DNA of 64,000 bases from Stanieria cyanosphaera PCC 7437 (GCF_000317575.1 NC_019748.1:2000001-2064000); one strand, 5' to 3'. Shown: positions 17,819 through 28,343, counted from the stretch's first letter. The notes: generated by a model not told the origin, from the letters alone. Numbers and translations: made by a program.

Positions 17819-19048
17819 TTAATAAAAAACTAAACCCAAAATTCCTGCGATTGGAATAATGAAAACTACATCTACACGTAATCTCAAAATTGCTACAATT
17901 GCGCCTACAAAGATTGCTAAACTAAGCCAGTGAATTTGTGCCGTTTGTCCAACTACAAAAGCAGCAATGAAAATCATGCCAATTACGGCTGGACGAATTC
18001 CTTTTAAAGCAGCTTGAATCACTACAGAATTTTTGATCGTTTCTAATACATCCGAAAGAGTAACCATCAATAAAGCTGGTGGAAAAAAGATGCCTACGGT
18101 TGCCACAGTAGCTCCTAAAAATCCCTTGACTACATAACCAATAAAAGCTGCACTGATTAAAATCGGTCCCGGGGTAATTTGTCCCATTGCAATCGCATTA
18201 CTAAATTCTGTTTGAGTTACCCATTGATAATTATTGACTACGATTTCTTGAATCATAGGAATAAAAACATAACCACCGCCAAAAAGCATCAAACTCATTC
18301 CAGAAAAAGTAATAAATAACTTGGCTAAACTTGTTTCTCCTAAAGGTAAAGGTATTAAAGATAATGCCAGCAGTCCTAATAAAATAATTAAAGGAATTGC
18401 TATTTTTTGCCAAGATAATTTTTGACTAGGAAAAATAATTGATTCTTGTGGTAATTTTTTCGCTACCTGACGACGAAAACAAAACCAGCCGATTAATCCT
18501 GAAGCCAAAACAACAACTAAAGTTATATAAAATCCGCCAATTATTTGTAATAATAAAGCTGCTACAACCGCGATCGCAATTTCTCGCCAACCTTTAATGG
18601 CTTTTTTACTCATGTTAATTGCAGCACACAAAATAATTGCTGTTACTGCGGGAATAAAACCAGCAAAAGCTTTATTGACTGCGGGAATTTCTCCTGCTTG
18701 TAAATAAACAATCGTTAAACCTAAAATTAAAACAAAGGAAGGTAATAAAACTGCGGTAGAAGCAATTAATGCACCTATACCACCTTTAATACGATACCCA
18801 ACATAAGCAACTACATTAGCAGCGACAGGACCAGGAAGACAACTAGCTAAAGAAATTCCATCTAACATATCTTCATGGGTAAGAAGTTTATGTCTTCCCA
18901 CAATAATATTTTCAACGACGGAAATTAAAGCCATCAAACCACCAAAGGCTGTACTTCCAATTTTGAGAAATGTCCAAAATAAATAAGAAGAAGATATAGA
19001 TTCAGATTGCCTAGATTCGTAGTAGTTTAGATTTACTTTGTCAATCAT
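17819..19048 (-). CDS. chrA: Chromate transporter, CHR family
   Basis: Inner-membrane permease of the chromate ion transporter family. The 409 residues consist of two homologous halves of about six helices each. The N-terminal half has FLKIGSTAFGG and SLASCLPGPVAANV; the C-terminal half has LFGGGYVFIPMI and IAMGQITPGPILI. Both halves keep the GG and PGP motifs of long-chain ChrA. In many cyanobacteria ChrA-like proteins stand alone, as here, so physiological substrate (chromate or sulfate-like anions) is uncertain. Confidence 0.93.
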   Translation of the reverse strand: MIDKVNLNYYESRQSESISSSYLFWTFLKIGSTAFGGLMALISVVENIIVGRHKLLTHEDMLDGISLASCLPGPVAANVVAYVGYRIKGGIGALIASTAVLLPSFVLILGLTIVYLQAGEIPAVNKAFAGFIPAVTAIILCAAINMSKKAIKGWREIAIAVVAALLLQIIGGFYITLVVVLASGLIGWFCFRRQVAKKLPQESIIFPSQKLSWQKIAIPLIILLGLLALSLIPLPLGETSLAKLFITFSGMSLMLFGGGYVFIPMIQEIVVNNYQWVTQTEFSNAIAMGQITPGPILISAAFIGYVVKGFLGATVATVGIFFPPALLMVTLSDVLETIKNSVVIQAALKGIRPAVIGMIFIAAFVVGQTAQIHWLSLAIFVGAIVAILRLRVDVVFIIPIAGILGLVFY

Positions 19049-19294
19049 TGTCTTGAGCTTTAATTGTTAAGATAAGATACTTCTCGTTAAATTTGCTCTG
19101 GTAATATTAGTTATAAATACTGGAAAATATAGCTTTTTTATAATTATAAAATACCGTCAATTTTGTTTTTTTGTTGATAATTAATTGTTGATTGATGAGC
19201 GGTAATTGTTTTATGGCTATTATGACAATTTAAGCCTTGCTATATTTTTTTTACTCATAAAAAACCAGAACTATAAAATTTGTTTTCAAGTGAA

Positions 19295-19336
19295 GAGAAT
19301 TAGGTGATTCGTTCACCAAACCTTTTCCTAATTCTC
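19295..19336 (-). terminator. Inverted repeat after the sulfotransferase gene
   Basis: GAGAATTAGG and CCTAATTCTC form perfect 10-bp arms around an inner GGTGA..TCACC. The structure begins 28 bases after the sulfotransferase stop codon on the minus strand. No strong T-run follows. Confidence 0.5.
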
Positions 19337-19363
19337 AACTCTTAATGATGAAACAATTAGTAA

Positions 19364-20374
19364 CTAAGCTGCTACTACATTACGAATCTGAATTTCTTGT
19401 AATAAATTGGCTTGTACATCTCTTCTTTTGAGATCTTCAGGATCTATTTGTTGAAGAATGTCTTCTTTCAAATTTTGGTTGATTTGATTGAAGTTTTTAA
19501 TTGCTTGTTTAGTGAATTCAATTGCTTCTCCTTGAGCAATTTTGACTCGTTCATAACCTAAAGCATCCAGTACATCACCTGCGACTAATTCAAAAATCAT
19601 TATTTCTTCATCAGTAGCGTGCTTGAGAAACTTTTTGGTGTTGTCTTTAATGACTGGTTTAGTTACATTACCCCACAAAGCACTAGAAGCAGCAGCATTG
19701 GAAGCTTCACTCGATTCGTGGAAATCAAGCATTGCGGGAGTATATTCTACTTGTAAAAAACCACACAACCCTTGAAGAGTAGTTTCAGGATCGCTAGTAA
19801 GATTTTCATAGCTAACACTATAAAACTGATCTGTACTCAAGCGATCGCGCATTTGAATCGCTAAACGTTGTGCTTTTGCCCAATTTTGAGCAATATTAAA
19901 AATATGTTTTTCTCCGACTACTGCTTTTTGAAAAGATAAAGCGACATCTCTGCCATCGCGATGCAAGTATATATACTTAGCATCAGGAAGATAAGCATTA
20001 ATTTCTGGTAAATACATCACGTTAGCTAAACTTTTGCAACACCATTGCTTTGCACCCCAAGTTTCGGCTAGAATATCGTATACCGCACAAAAAACTGCTA
20101 CTAAAGAACGCTCTCTACAGCGACGAGCTACATCTGCTCTATCTAAATGTACTCCCTCCCAAGGTACCGGGTTTAACTCTACCAAACGGCAAACATCATC
20201 TACTAACAATTGAAATGATTCAATGTGTTCTAAGTTTCCATACATAGAAAGTAGAGGCATCAGACGTTGTAAAATATGCGGAGGATGGGGGGCTGCAATC
20301 TCAGAAACTTGATTTAGCATTAAGCGTAGTAAGTTAGAACCAGATCTTTGAGTGCCAATCATTAAAAATCCCAT
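19364..20374 (-). CDS. Sulfotransferase family protein
   Basis: Likely transfers a sulfuryl group from PAPS to an unknown acceptor (polysaccharide, lipid or metabolite). The 336 residues start MGFLMIGTQRSGSNLLRLML, which contains the 5'-phosphosulfate loop (TQRSGSN, about 7-13). The 3'-phosphate-binding motif YLHRDGRDVALSFQ lies near residue 137. The C-terminal 70 residues are a helical tail. It stands alone between chrA and the STAND gene, so the acceptor cannot be guessed from neighbours. Confidence 0.88.
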   Translation of the reverse strand: MGFLMIGTQRSGSNLLRLMLNQVSEIAAPHPPHILQRLMPLLSMYGNLEHIESFQLLVDDVCRLVELNPVPWEGVHLDRADVARRCRERSLVAVFCAVYDILAETWGAKQWCCKSLANVMYLPEINAYLPDAKYIYLHRDGRDVALSFQKAVVGEKHIFNIAQNWAKAQRLAIQMRDRLSTDQFYSVSYENLTSDPETTLQGLCGFLQVEYTPAMLDFHESSEASNAAASSALWGNVTKPVIKDNTKKFLKHATDEEIMIFELVAGDVLDALGYERVKIAQGEAIEFTKQAIKNFNQINQNLKEDILQQIDPEDLKRRDVQANLLQEIQIRNVVAA

Positions 20375-21034
20375 AGTCTTTAAATACTCCTTCTCAAAAA
20401 ATTAGTTGCGGAAAGTTAGGTACAACCTTTTTGGTGTTGCCCGTATCAGAGATTAAATAATCTTTTCTAAAACAATCAAACTGGTTCACGTTCTTGGTTT
20501 AATAGTTTTAGAGAAAGATATTGTTTCAATCAATATTTTTCTTGACAATAAAATGAATCCAACTAACCTATTGGTTTGATTTGGTTATATTCTGTTGAAT
20601 AAGACAAGCTCTTTGGCGATCCTTGTCATAGTTTACTGTTGGCATTTGCATATTTCATCTAGGTGATAATACAGTGCCAAACTTTAAGGACAATCAGTGA
20701 AATTAGTTGTTTTTTGTGAAAGGTTTAATTGCTTTATGGGATACAGCTTACTATTGCCGAACAATTTTTAATAGTGATTTTAAGGAAGTTAAGCAAAAAG
20801 ATATGCATAAATACAGAATAAATACTGGTTATTTTTTATATTTTGTCAAATTTATAACATTTATACTTAAGTAGAAGTCAGGCGTCTAAAAATTTTTATT
20901 GATCTTGAGAAATCTTTTTTTAAAGACTTTTAACTTAATTAATCAAGCAAACCATTGTTGAGTAATGATTCAAAAAAAAATAATAATTAGCAAAAATTTA
21001 CCAAGAAAAATGAATAAACTCAGTATAACTACCG
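20375..21034. other. Long intergenic region between divergent genes
   Basis: About 660 AT-rich bases between the sulfotransferase (minus) and the STAND gene (plus). It must contain both promoters. I see no tRNA, no small gene with coding character and no strong hairpin. Confidence 0.4.
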
Positions 21035-24000
21035 ATGACCAAACTAAAACAAAAACGAAATCGTGGTGTTATTCTTACACCTGAAGGATTGTCCAAGCTT
21101 CAAGAAGCAAGAGTCCAGTTGGAATATCAGGAAAATTTTGGCGACAGGTACACCTATGAAAAAATCAGTGAGTTAACTTATTTAGACCTCAACACAATCA
21201 AGAAAATATTAGTTGGTAAAGAAGGAGTTGACAAGCGATCGCTTGAAAAATGTTTTTTAGCTTTTAAGTTAAAACTAACCGAAGGAGATTTTACCAAACC
21301 TAATCTTAATAAACGTCAAGATTGGAATGAGGCAGTTTCGGTTGAACATTTTTTTGGACGCACCTCTGAACTCGCTACCTTAGAAAACTGGTTGCTCAAA
21401 GACCGCTGCCGATTAATTGCCATCATAGGCATGGGCGGAATTGGAAAAACAACCTTATCAATCAAATGTGCCGAACAAATTGAGGGAAAATTTGATTGCG
21501 TGGTCTGGAAATCTCTTCGAGATGCTCCACCCGTTGAAGAAATTTTAGCAAACTTAATCGAATTTATCTCTGAAGGTCAGGAAACTAAAGTTAATTTACC
21601 CGAAAGAGTAGGTGAGAGGATCACAAGATTAATCGATTATTTTCGTTCGCTCCGCTGTCTGGTTCTACTCGATAATGCCGAATCAGTTATGGATAGTGGT
21701 AATCGAGTAGGAAAATATCGCTACGGATATGAAGGATATGGCGAACTTTTCAGAAGAGTAGCAGAAACAAATCATCTTAGCTGTTTGATGCTGACGACGC
21801 GAGAAAAGCCCAAAGAAGTAGCTATCTTGGCAGGAGAAAAACTGACAGTTCGTTCTTTACAATTAAAAGGTTTAAGCAAAGCAGAAGGGCAAGAAATTAT
21901 TAAAGTCAAGGGACTTTCAGGTTCAGAATTAGAATTAAATCTTCTCAGCGATCGCTATGCAGGTAATCCTCTAGCGTTAAAAGTAGTAGCTACAACAATT
22001 CAAGACTTGTTTGATGGCAATATTGCTCAATTTTTAAGTCAAGAAAACACTGTTTTCGGCGATGTTCGCGATATTTTAGACCAACAGTTTGAGCGATTAT
22101 CAGATTTAGAAAAAAAGATTCTTTACTGGCTCGCGATCGCACGTGAACCGGTCTCCTTAGCTCAATTGCAAGAAGATTTTGTCTTACAAGTATCACCAAT
22201 CAAATTACTAGAAGCATTTGAGTCTTTATGGAGACGTTCTTTAATTGAAAAAAACACTGCTGGTTTTACACAGCAACCTGTAGTGATGGAATATGTAACT
22301 AGTCGATTGATTGAGGGAGTCTGTGAAGAAATAGTTATCAATAAACCTAGGCTGATGCTGGATCACGCCTTAATCAAAGCAACTGCGAAAGATTATATTA
22401 GAGAAAATCAAATTCGCCTGATTCTTCAGCCGATTATACACGAGCTTTTGGCTGTTTTTAGAAATAAAGGAGATATTGAAACGCAGTTAACCGAAATTTT
22501 GGTGACGCTGCGAGGAAAATCATCCTTAGAACAAGGGTATACAGCAGGAAATATTATTAATCTATTTTGTCAGATGGAGACTGACTTAACTGGTTATGAT
22601 TTTTCTTTATTGTGTGTTTGGCAAGCAGATTTACGTCAGGCGCGATTACATCAGGTTAATTTTCAATCTGCAGATTTATCTAAGTCAGTTTTTGCCGAAA
22701 ACTTTGGGGGAATTTGGTCAGTAGCTTTTAGTCCTGATGGACAGTATTTGGCTGCAGGAGATACAAAAGGAGATATTATCTTACGACGAATAACAGATGG
22801 TCAGCCGATTCTAAGTTTTAAAGGTCATCATAGTTGGGTCGTTTCTCTTGCTTTTAGCCCCGACGGTAATACTTTAGCTAGCGGAAGTTGTGATTGTACA
22901 GCAAAATTATGGGATGTTAATACTGGTGAATGTCTTCATACTCTAGACGAACACGAACAAGAAGTATGGTCGGTTGCCTTTGGTCCCGATGGTACAATCT
23001 TAGCTAGTGGTTGTGATGATCATCAAACAAGACTATGGAGTGTTAGTACAGGTAAATGTCTCAAAGTCTTTCAGGGTCATTTAGGTGAAGTACTCTCGGT
23101 AGCTTTTAGCTTAGATGGACAAATGCTCATCAGCGGTAGTCACGATAACACGATCAAACTGTGGGACATTAATACCCAGAAGTGCAAACAGGTTTTTCAA
23201 GGGCATGAAGATGGAGTGCGTTCTGTTAGTTTGAGTCCCGATGGTCAAATGCTTGCTAGTAGCAGTAATGACCGAACAGTAAGATTATGGGATCTTAATA
23301 CAGGAGAATGCCTCAAAATTTTTCGAGGTCACGCTAATGCAGTGTTTGCTGTTACTTTTTGTCCGCAAGGAAATCTTCTTGCCAGTAGCAGTATTGGACA
23401 GAAAGTGAGGTTGTGGAATATTGAGACAGGAGAATGTCTTAAAGTTTTTCGGGGTCATTCTAATGTGGTCAATTCCGTTACTTTTAATCCTCAAGGTAAT
23501 ATTTTAGCTAGTGGCAGTTATGATCAAACAGTAAAGTTATGGGATATAAATACTTATCAATGCTTCAAAACTTGGCAGGGATATAGCAATCAAGCACTTT
23601 CAGTTACTTTTAGTCTAGATGGTCAAACCTTAGTCAGTGGTGGTCATGATCAAAGGATAAGGTTATGGGATATTAATACTGGAAAAGTTGTCAAAACCTT
23701 GCACGATCACACTAATTGGGTTTTTAGTGTTGCCTTCAGTCCCCTTGGTAAGAATAAAGAGATTTTGGCAAGTGGTAGTGCGGACAAAACCGTAAAACTC
23801 TGGGATCTCAGCACCGGAAAAGTAATCAAAACTTTGTACGGACACGAAGCTGCAATACGGTCAATTGCTTTTAGCCCGTTCACCTCTAAAAAGGGGAGCG
23901 AAGGATGGCTCTTAGCTAGTGGTAGTGAAGATCGAACCATTAGGCTATGGGATGTTAATAATGGTCAGATTTTGAAAACTTTACGCGGACATCAAGCGGA

Positions 24001-24607
24001 AATCTGGTCAATTGCTTTCAATCTCGACGGTCAAATCTTAGCTAGCGCTTCTTTTGATAAAACGGTTAAGTTATGGGATATCTATACTGGTGAGTGTCTG
24101 ACAACCTTAAACGGACATGAGAGTTGGGTTTGGTCAATTGCTTTTAGCCCAGATAACAAAAGTTTAGCTACTACTAGCGCAGATCAAACCATAAGATTTT
24201 GGAATGTAGCATCTGGCGAATGCCAAAGAATTTGGCGACGAGATGAGATAGGAAATTCACAATTAGTTGCTTTTAGTCCTAATGGTCAAATCATAGCTAG
24301 TTGTAATCAAGACCACAAGATTAGATTGTGGCAGCTTAATACTGAAAAATGCTTTAAGGCTTTAGCTGGTCATACTGCTTTAATCAACTCAATTGCTTTT
24401 AGTCCTGATGGTCATACCCTAGTCAGTAGTAGCGAAGATGAAACAATTAAACTTTGGGATTTAAAAAGTGGTGAATGTCTTAAAACTTTAAAATCTAAAA
24501 ATCCATACGAAGAAATGAATATTCAGGGGGTTACTGGTTTAAGCAAACTAGCTATTGAAACACTAAAAATTTTAGGAGCTACTAATAGTGAATTTGAGAT
24601 AACCTGA
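21035..24607 (+). CDS. STAND NTPase with NB-ARC-type domain and 14 WD40 repeats
   Basis: The 1190 residues are built as: a short helical N-terminal domain (1-95); an NB-ARC/NACHT-like ATPase with Walker A IGMGGIGKTT (131-140) and Walker B-like CLVLLDNAES; a winged-helix and arm region to about 520; a brief pentapeptide-like stretch (ADLRQARLHQVNFQSADLS); then fourteen WD40 repeats from about 565 to 1165, enough for two seven-bladed propellers. STAND proteins are signalling switches where the repeats sense a ligand and ATP drives oligomerisation; some act in phage defence. No catalytic effector domain is recognisable at the N-terminus. It is transcribed alone, and no ribosome site is obvious before the ATG. 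Confidence 0.93.
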   Translation: MTKLKQKRNRGVILTPEGLSKLQEARVQLEYQENFGDRYTYEKISELTYLDLNTIKKILVGKEGVDKRSLEKCFLAFKLKLTEGDFTKPNLNKRQDWNEAVSVEHFFGRTSELATLENWLLKDRCRLIAIIGMGGIGKTTLSIKCAEQIEGKFDCVVWKSLRDAPPVEEILANLIEFISEGQETKVNLPERVGERITRLIDYFRSLRCLVLLDNAESVMDSGNRVGKYRYGYEGYGELFRRVAETNHLSCLMLTTREKPKEVAILAGEKLTVRSLQLKGLSKAEGQEIIKVKGLSGSELELNLLSDRYAGNPLALKVVATTIQDLFDGNIAQFLSQENTVFGDVRDILDQQFERLSDLEKKILYWLAIAREPVSLAQLQEDFVLQVSPIKLLEAFESLWRRSLIEKNTAGFTQQPVVMEYVTSRLIEGVCEEIVINKPRLMLDHALIKATAKDYIRENQIRLILQPIIHELLAVFRNKGDIETQLTEILVTLRGKSSLEQGYTAGNIINLFCQMETDLTGYDFSLLCVWQADLRQARLHQVNFQSADLSKSVFAENFGGIWSVAFSPDGQYLAAGDTKGDIILRRITDGQPILSFKGHHSWVVSLAFSPDGNTLASGSCDCTAKLWDVNTGECLHTLDEHEQEVWSVAFGPDGTILASGCDDHQTRLWSVSTGKCLKVFQGHLGEVLSVAFSLDGQMLISGSHDNTIKLWDINTQKCKQVFQGHEDGVRSVSLSPDGQMLASSSNDRTVRLWDLNTGECLKIFRGHANAVFAVTFCPQGNLLASSSIGQKVRLWNIETGECLKVFRGHSNVVNSVTFNPQGNILASGSYDQTVKLWDINTYQCFKTWQGYSNQALSVTFSLDGQTLVSGGHDQRIRLWDINTGKVVKTLHDHTNWVFSVAFSPLGKNKEILASGSADKTVKLWDLSTGKVIKTLYGHEAAIRSIAFSPFTSKKGSEGWLLASGSEDRTIRLWDVNNGQILKTLRGHQAEIWSIAFNLDGQILASASFDKTVKLWDIYTGECLTTLNGHESWVWSIAFSPDNKSLATTSADQTIRFWNVASGECQRIWRRDEIGNSQLVAFSPNGQIIASCNQDHKIRLWQLNTEKCFKALAGHTALINSIAFSPDGHTLVSSSEDETIKLWDLKSGECLKTLKSKNPYEEMNIQGVTGLSKLAIETLKILGATNSEFEIT

Positions 24608-24678
24608 CACTTTAAATAAATTTTGATATACAGATTAAAAAAGCGATCGCTTTAATTGAGTTAGATAAGGTATTTAAT

Positions 24679-25440
24679 CTATTTAACAAGTTGATTCCAT
24701 TTTTCTAAATTTTTTTTTCCTTTTTGAACTAAAGGTGACCAGGCAATGAGTTGAATTAGAGATTTATTAATAATTGACCAAGGTAAACGCATCGGACGAA
24801 CAAAATCTAAGAATAAAACAACTCGAATTTCATCGGTTTTATTCCACGCTTCGTGAGGAAAAGTATCATCAAAAATTAGACTTTTTCCTTCTGTCCAATG
24901 ACGAATATCATTACCTACTCTAATCCCGCATTTTTCTTTTTGTTCAGGAACTTTTAAAGCTAGATGATAACGAATTACTCCTTTATAAGGTCCACAATGT
25001 TCGGGAATATGTTTATGAGGTAATAAAATTGAAAAAAAAGCTGTTTTCATTCCAGGAATTGTTTCAATTATTTTGGTTGTTTCTGGACATTGAATACAGT
25101 TATCCTCGACTTTGATGCCATAAGCGTACAAAAAATACGTCTTCCAAAGATTATCTTTGGTGATACTATATTGATCTTCTGAAATGTCTTGAAAGTTAGG
25201 TAATTGTTCGAGATTTTGTAAAAGTATATCTAGTTCTTGGCGAATTTTTAACCAACTATTTTCTACCTCTGCTACCCAGTCAAAATTTTCGCTTTCAAAA
25301 AAAGTGCGATCGCCAATTAAAGACGCTTTGCCTATTTGTTGTTCTAATTTCCTTAGTAATTTTTCACCTTGTTTAAGAATAATTTGTCGATATTTATTCT
25401 GCCAGTTGAAATAAATTTGATTAATATTCTGAGTCATCAT
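24679..25440 (-). CDS. Aspartyl/asparaginyl beta-hydroxylase-like protein
   Basis: Fe(II)/2-oxoglutarate-dependent oxygenase fold of the Asp/Asn hydroxylase (LpxO-like) family. The 253 residues have a helical N-terminal region and the catalytic core after about 125: MKTAFFSILLPHKHIPEHCGPYKG with the first metal His, RYHLAL, then SLIFDDTFPHEAWN with the distal His, and EIRVVLFLDFVRP with the 2-oxoglutarate-binding Arg. The residues needed for activity are therefore present. The substrate (lipid A, a peptide or a metabolite) is unknown. A lipoprotein gene ends 21 bases upstream on the same strand, so the two may form an operon. Confidence 0.87.
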   Translation of the reverse strand: MMTQNINQIYFNWQNKYRQIILKQGEKLLRKLEQQIGKASLIGDRTFFESENFDWVAEVENSWLKIRQELDILLQNLEQLPNFQDISEDQYSITKDNLWKTYFLYAYGIKVEDNCIQCPETTKIIETIPGMKTAFFSILLPHKHIPEHCGPYKGVIRYHLALKVPEQKEKCGIRVGNDIRHWTEGKSLIFDDTFPHEAWNKTDEIRVVLFLDFVRPMRLPWSIINKSLIQLIAWSPLVQKGKKNLEKWNQLVK

Positions 25441-25461
25441 TCTATCGAATAACTTTCTTTT

Positions 25462-25956
25462 TTATTGCAGAGGAATACTAGACCAAGTAGAATTTTTTTC
25501 TCGTTTTAATAATCGCCAAAGATCAGGAGTTTGCTCAACCTCCTCTTGCGATGTTACAGATAATTCTCGTTCATCTACTTGTCTTTGAAGATAAAGGTCA
25601 AACAAGTTGTTAGTTTGATTAGCTTGACGACGGGGTAGTTTTAATTTGAGGTTATATTTACCTTGCAGATGGTAAGTAGGAAGATTGGCAATATAAATTG
25701 GTTCTAATTGCTCGACACGAATATTAGTAATTTTTAAATCGGGAAGAGAAGTTTCTAGTTGTTGAGCTAAAGCTTGTTCTGTTTGAGCAATCTCAAAGGC
25801 AATCGCACTTTTGATAATCTGATTGTTTGGAGCTAACTCTTCTGGTGGAGTTCGATGACTACAACTAGAAAACAATACCGCGATCGCGCCTAGCAGTAAA
25901 ATTTTTAAAACCCAGCTTAATAAGTTTTGTCGTTGATCGATCTGCAATTGATTCAC
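25462..25956 (-). CDS. Hypothetical lipoprotein
   Basis: 164 residues with a long N-terminal region, a hydrophobic signal segment (about 13-28) and a lipobox-like LFSSC with Cys at about residue 32. The mature part (ITNIRVEQLEPIYIANLPTY, then a basic strand-rich region) resembles small cyanobacterial periplasmic proteins. I know no function. It precedes the hydroxylase-like gene with a 21-base gap and may share its transcript. Confidence 0.7.
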   Translation of the reverse strand: MNQLQIDQRQNLLSWVLKILLLGAIAVLFSSCSHRTPPEELAPNNQIIKSAIAFEIAQTEQALAQQLETSLPDLKITNIRVEQLEPIYIANLPTYHLQGKYNLKLKLPRRQANQTNNLFDLYLQRQVDERELSVTSQEEVEQTPDLWRLLKREKNSTWSSIPLQ

Positions 25957-26277
25957 GAGCTACTCAATTAACGTTCTTATAACACAATCTAGATTTTTTT
26001 TTCCGTCTTTTATTTTACTTCTTTTGAAAGAATTCACTAACTCTGGCTAATCTTGATAGTTCTGTTTTGAAGCTAATCGTCATAAAAGCTAGCAATTTTG
26101 AGCTAATAAAACTTAAGAGCGTCTCAGAAGTAAACAACTTCCAATAGACACTCTTTATACTGTTTTGTTTATTTTTAGGGTCTTTATATTGGCTGACCCC
26201 ATTTGAATATATATATAGAATCTCAGACATTTGTGTTGCAGCCAAATTTCCTAATAATTTCTTTATATTTCAAATAT
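25957..26277. other. Intergenic region
   Basis: About 320 bases between two minus-strand genes. A 76-codon open frame exists on the minus strand but lacks a ribosome site and coding character. I see no RNA gene. Confidence 0.4.
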
Positions 26278-26826
26278 TTACGATTTCTCTTCTTGTGTAA
26301 ATTTATGTTGCGTAGTAGCTAAAGATACACCAATGAATTGTGACACCCATACTTCAAAATTACGAATTGAATAGGAAGGAGCTTCCATACTTGGTCCAAG
26401 CATTGGTTCAACTAAAATAGTAAACATACCCAAACGATTACCTGCCAACACATCGGTAAAAAGGCGATCGCCTACCATCGCGACTTGTTCGACTGGTAAA
26501 TTCATTTGAGTTGCTGCTTGTCTGAGTTTTCGTCGTGAAGGTTTTTTAGCACCAGCAATATAAGGTAAATTTAAAGACTGAGCAATTCCACCGATGCGAT
26601 TTTGACTTAAATTATTGCTAACCAACCAAATTGTCGCTACTTGTCTAATTTGAGCAATCCACTGTTGTAGCAATTCAGAAACCTCTCTTTCTCTAAAAGG
26701 AACTAAAGTTTCATCTACATCTAAGATCAGTCCTTTGATTTGATATTCACACAGAAGCTCAGGAGTGATCTTAGTTACTGTATCTCCTAAAATTAAATCC
26801 GGTTGTAATAAAGCTCGTTTAATCAT
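26278..26826 (-). CDS. YqeG family HAD phosphatase
   Basis: HAD superfamily subfamily IIIA phosphatase. In 182 residues it has motif I LDVDETLV (about 35-42), motif II WLVSNN, motif III Lys in GAKKPSRRKL and motif IV MVGDRLFTDVLAGN. YqeG-type proteins include mitochondrial and plastid phosphatidylglycerophosphate phosphatases, so a role in phosphatidylglycerol synthesis, important for photosystems, is possible but not shown. It lies 292 bases from the divergent hemH. Confidence 0.9.
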   Translation of the reverse strand: MIKRALLQPDLILGDTVTKITPELLCEYQIKGLILDVDETLVPFREREVSELLQQWIAQIRQVATIWLVSNNLSQNRIGGIAQSLNLPYIAGAKKPSRRKLRQAATQMNLPVEQVAMVGDRLFTDVLAGNRLGMFTILVEPMLGPSMEAPSYSIRNFEVWVSQFIGVSLATTQHKFTQEEKS

Positions 26827-27118
26827 TTTTTGTTCAGTAATTTGACCAAAGTTAAAATACCATTGCTAAATACTCAATTCTAGCTTTTGACAGCAACAGA
26901 TATCCTTTTAAATACATTGCACAAGTTTGAGTACCTTCGACTACCAAGACAAAATTATTTTGGTCGAAATCGCTTATCCACAATAGATTAGTCAGAAATA
27001 TTGCTAGTTGTAACTGTTTTTAGTAAAGTTCTGTATACTCTGACAAAGGAAGACCGAGCGGAAGATATATTGTTAAAATTAGTAAAGAAATTGATAAATT
27101 TTAGCAACTTGTAAAACT

Positions 27119-28282
27119 ATGGGTCGTGTTGGGGTTTTATTACTCAATTTAGGCGGACCAGAAAAAATCGAAGATGTCCGTCCTTTTTTATATAATTTGT
27201 TTTCTGATCCAGAAATCATTAGGCTTCCTTGGCAAGGATTACAAAAACCTTTGGCTTGGTTAATCTCCACTTTGAGGGCAAAAAAATCTCAAGCAAACTA
27301 TTTACAAATTGGTGGCGGTTCTCCCCTGTTACAGATCACTGAAGCTCAAGCTGAAGCATTGACAGCTAAATTATCCGAGCTTGGTCAAAATGTCAAAGTT
27401 TATATTGGAATGCGTTATTGGCATCCTTTCACCGAAGAAGCGATCGCACAAATTGAAAAAGATCGGCTCGAAAAAGTGGTAATTCTACCGCTTTATCCCC
27501 AATTTTCTATTAGTACCAGTGGTTCTAGTTTCCGTGTTTTAGAAGAGATGTGGAAAACAGACCCCCATCTTCAACAAATCAAATATACTTTGATTCCTTC
27601 TTGGTATGACGCGCCTGGTTATCTTGAAGCAATGGCAGATTTGATTACTCAAGAGTTAAATCAATTTGAACATCCCGAACAAGTTCGCATCTTTTTCAGC
27701 GCACATGGTGTTCCTGTCAGCTATGTTGAAGAAGCAGGCGATCCCTATCAAAAAGAGATTGAAGAATGTACTCGTCTGATTATGCAGACTCTCAAGCGAC
27801 CTAATCAATATACTTTGGCTTATCAAAGTCGAGTAGGTCCAGTAGAATGGCTTAAACCTTACACTGAAGATGCGCTTCAAGAGTTAGGAGAACAACAAGT
27901 CAAAGATTTATTGGTAGTTCCGATTAGTTTTGTTTCCGAACACATTGAAACCTTACAAGAAATCGATATTGAATATCGTGAAGTAGCTGAAGAAGCAGGA
28001 ATAGAAAATTTCCGTAGAGTACCAGCATTAAATACTCATCCTCGTTTTATCGAATCTCTAGCTCAATTAGTGATTGACTCAGTAGATTCTAGTCCTCGCA
28101 CTTTTGCTCAAGTTACTCATCCCAAAGAAAACATGAAAATGTACCCTCAAGAAAGATGGCAATGGGGTATGACGACTGCAGCAGAAGTGTGGAATGGTCG
28201 TTTAGCAATGCTTGGGTTTCTAGCTTTATTAATAGAATTGATTAGTGGTAACGGACCTCTACATTTAGTCGGTCTATTGTAA
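27119..28282 (+). CDS. hemH: Ferrochelatase with C-terminal CAB-like domain
   Basis: Inserts Fe(II) into protoporphyrin IX, the last step of haem synthesis. The 387 residues start [15 protein letters not shown] and include [12 protein letters not shown] (catalytic His) and [16 protein letters not shown]. After the enzyme domain (to about 325) comes a linker and a single helix with the chlorophyll-binding-like motif [17 protein letters not shown] (about 358-374), as found in cyanobacterial and plastid type II ferrochelatases. The domain is known to affect dimerisation and to bind pigment. Confidence 0.97.
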   Translation: MGRVGVLLLNLGGPEKIEDVRPFLYNLFSDPEIIRLPWQGLQKPLAWLISTLRAKKSQANYLQIGGGSPLLQITEAQAEALTAKLSELGQNVKVYIGMRYWHPFTEEAIAQIEKDRLEKVVILPLYPQFSISTSGSSFRVLEEMWKTDPHLQQIKYTLIPSWYDAPGYLEAMADLITQELNQFEHPEQVRIFFSAHGVPVSYVEEAGDPYQKEIEECTRLIMQTLKRPNQYTLAYQSRVGPVEWLKPYTEDALQELGEQQVKDLLVVPISFVSEHIETLQEIDIEYREVAEEAGIENFRRVPALNTHPRFIESLAQLVIDSVDSSPRTFAQVTHPKENMKMYPQERWQWGMTTAAEVWNGRLAMLGFLALLIELISGNGPLHLVGLL

Positions 28283-28343
28283 TGGGAAAAGGTGAATGTA
28301 TCAAAGGTAAAAGGTAAAAATTTCACTAATTTTCCTTTTCCTT

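Noticed and set aside
26015-26245. 76-codon minus-strand open frame
   Set aside because: No ribosome site, no recognisable domain; composition looks like translated spacer DNA.
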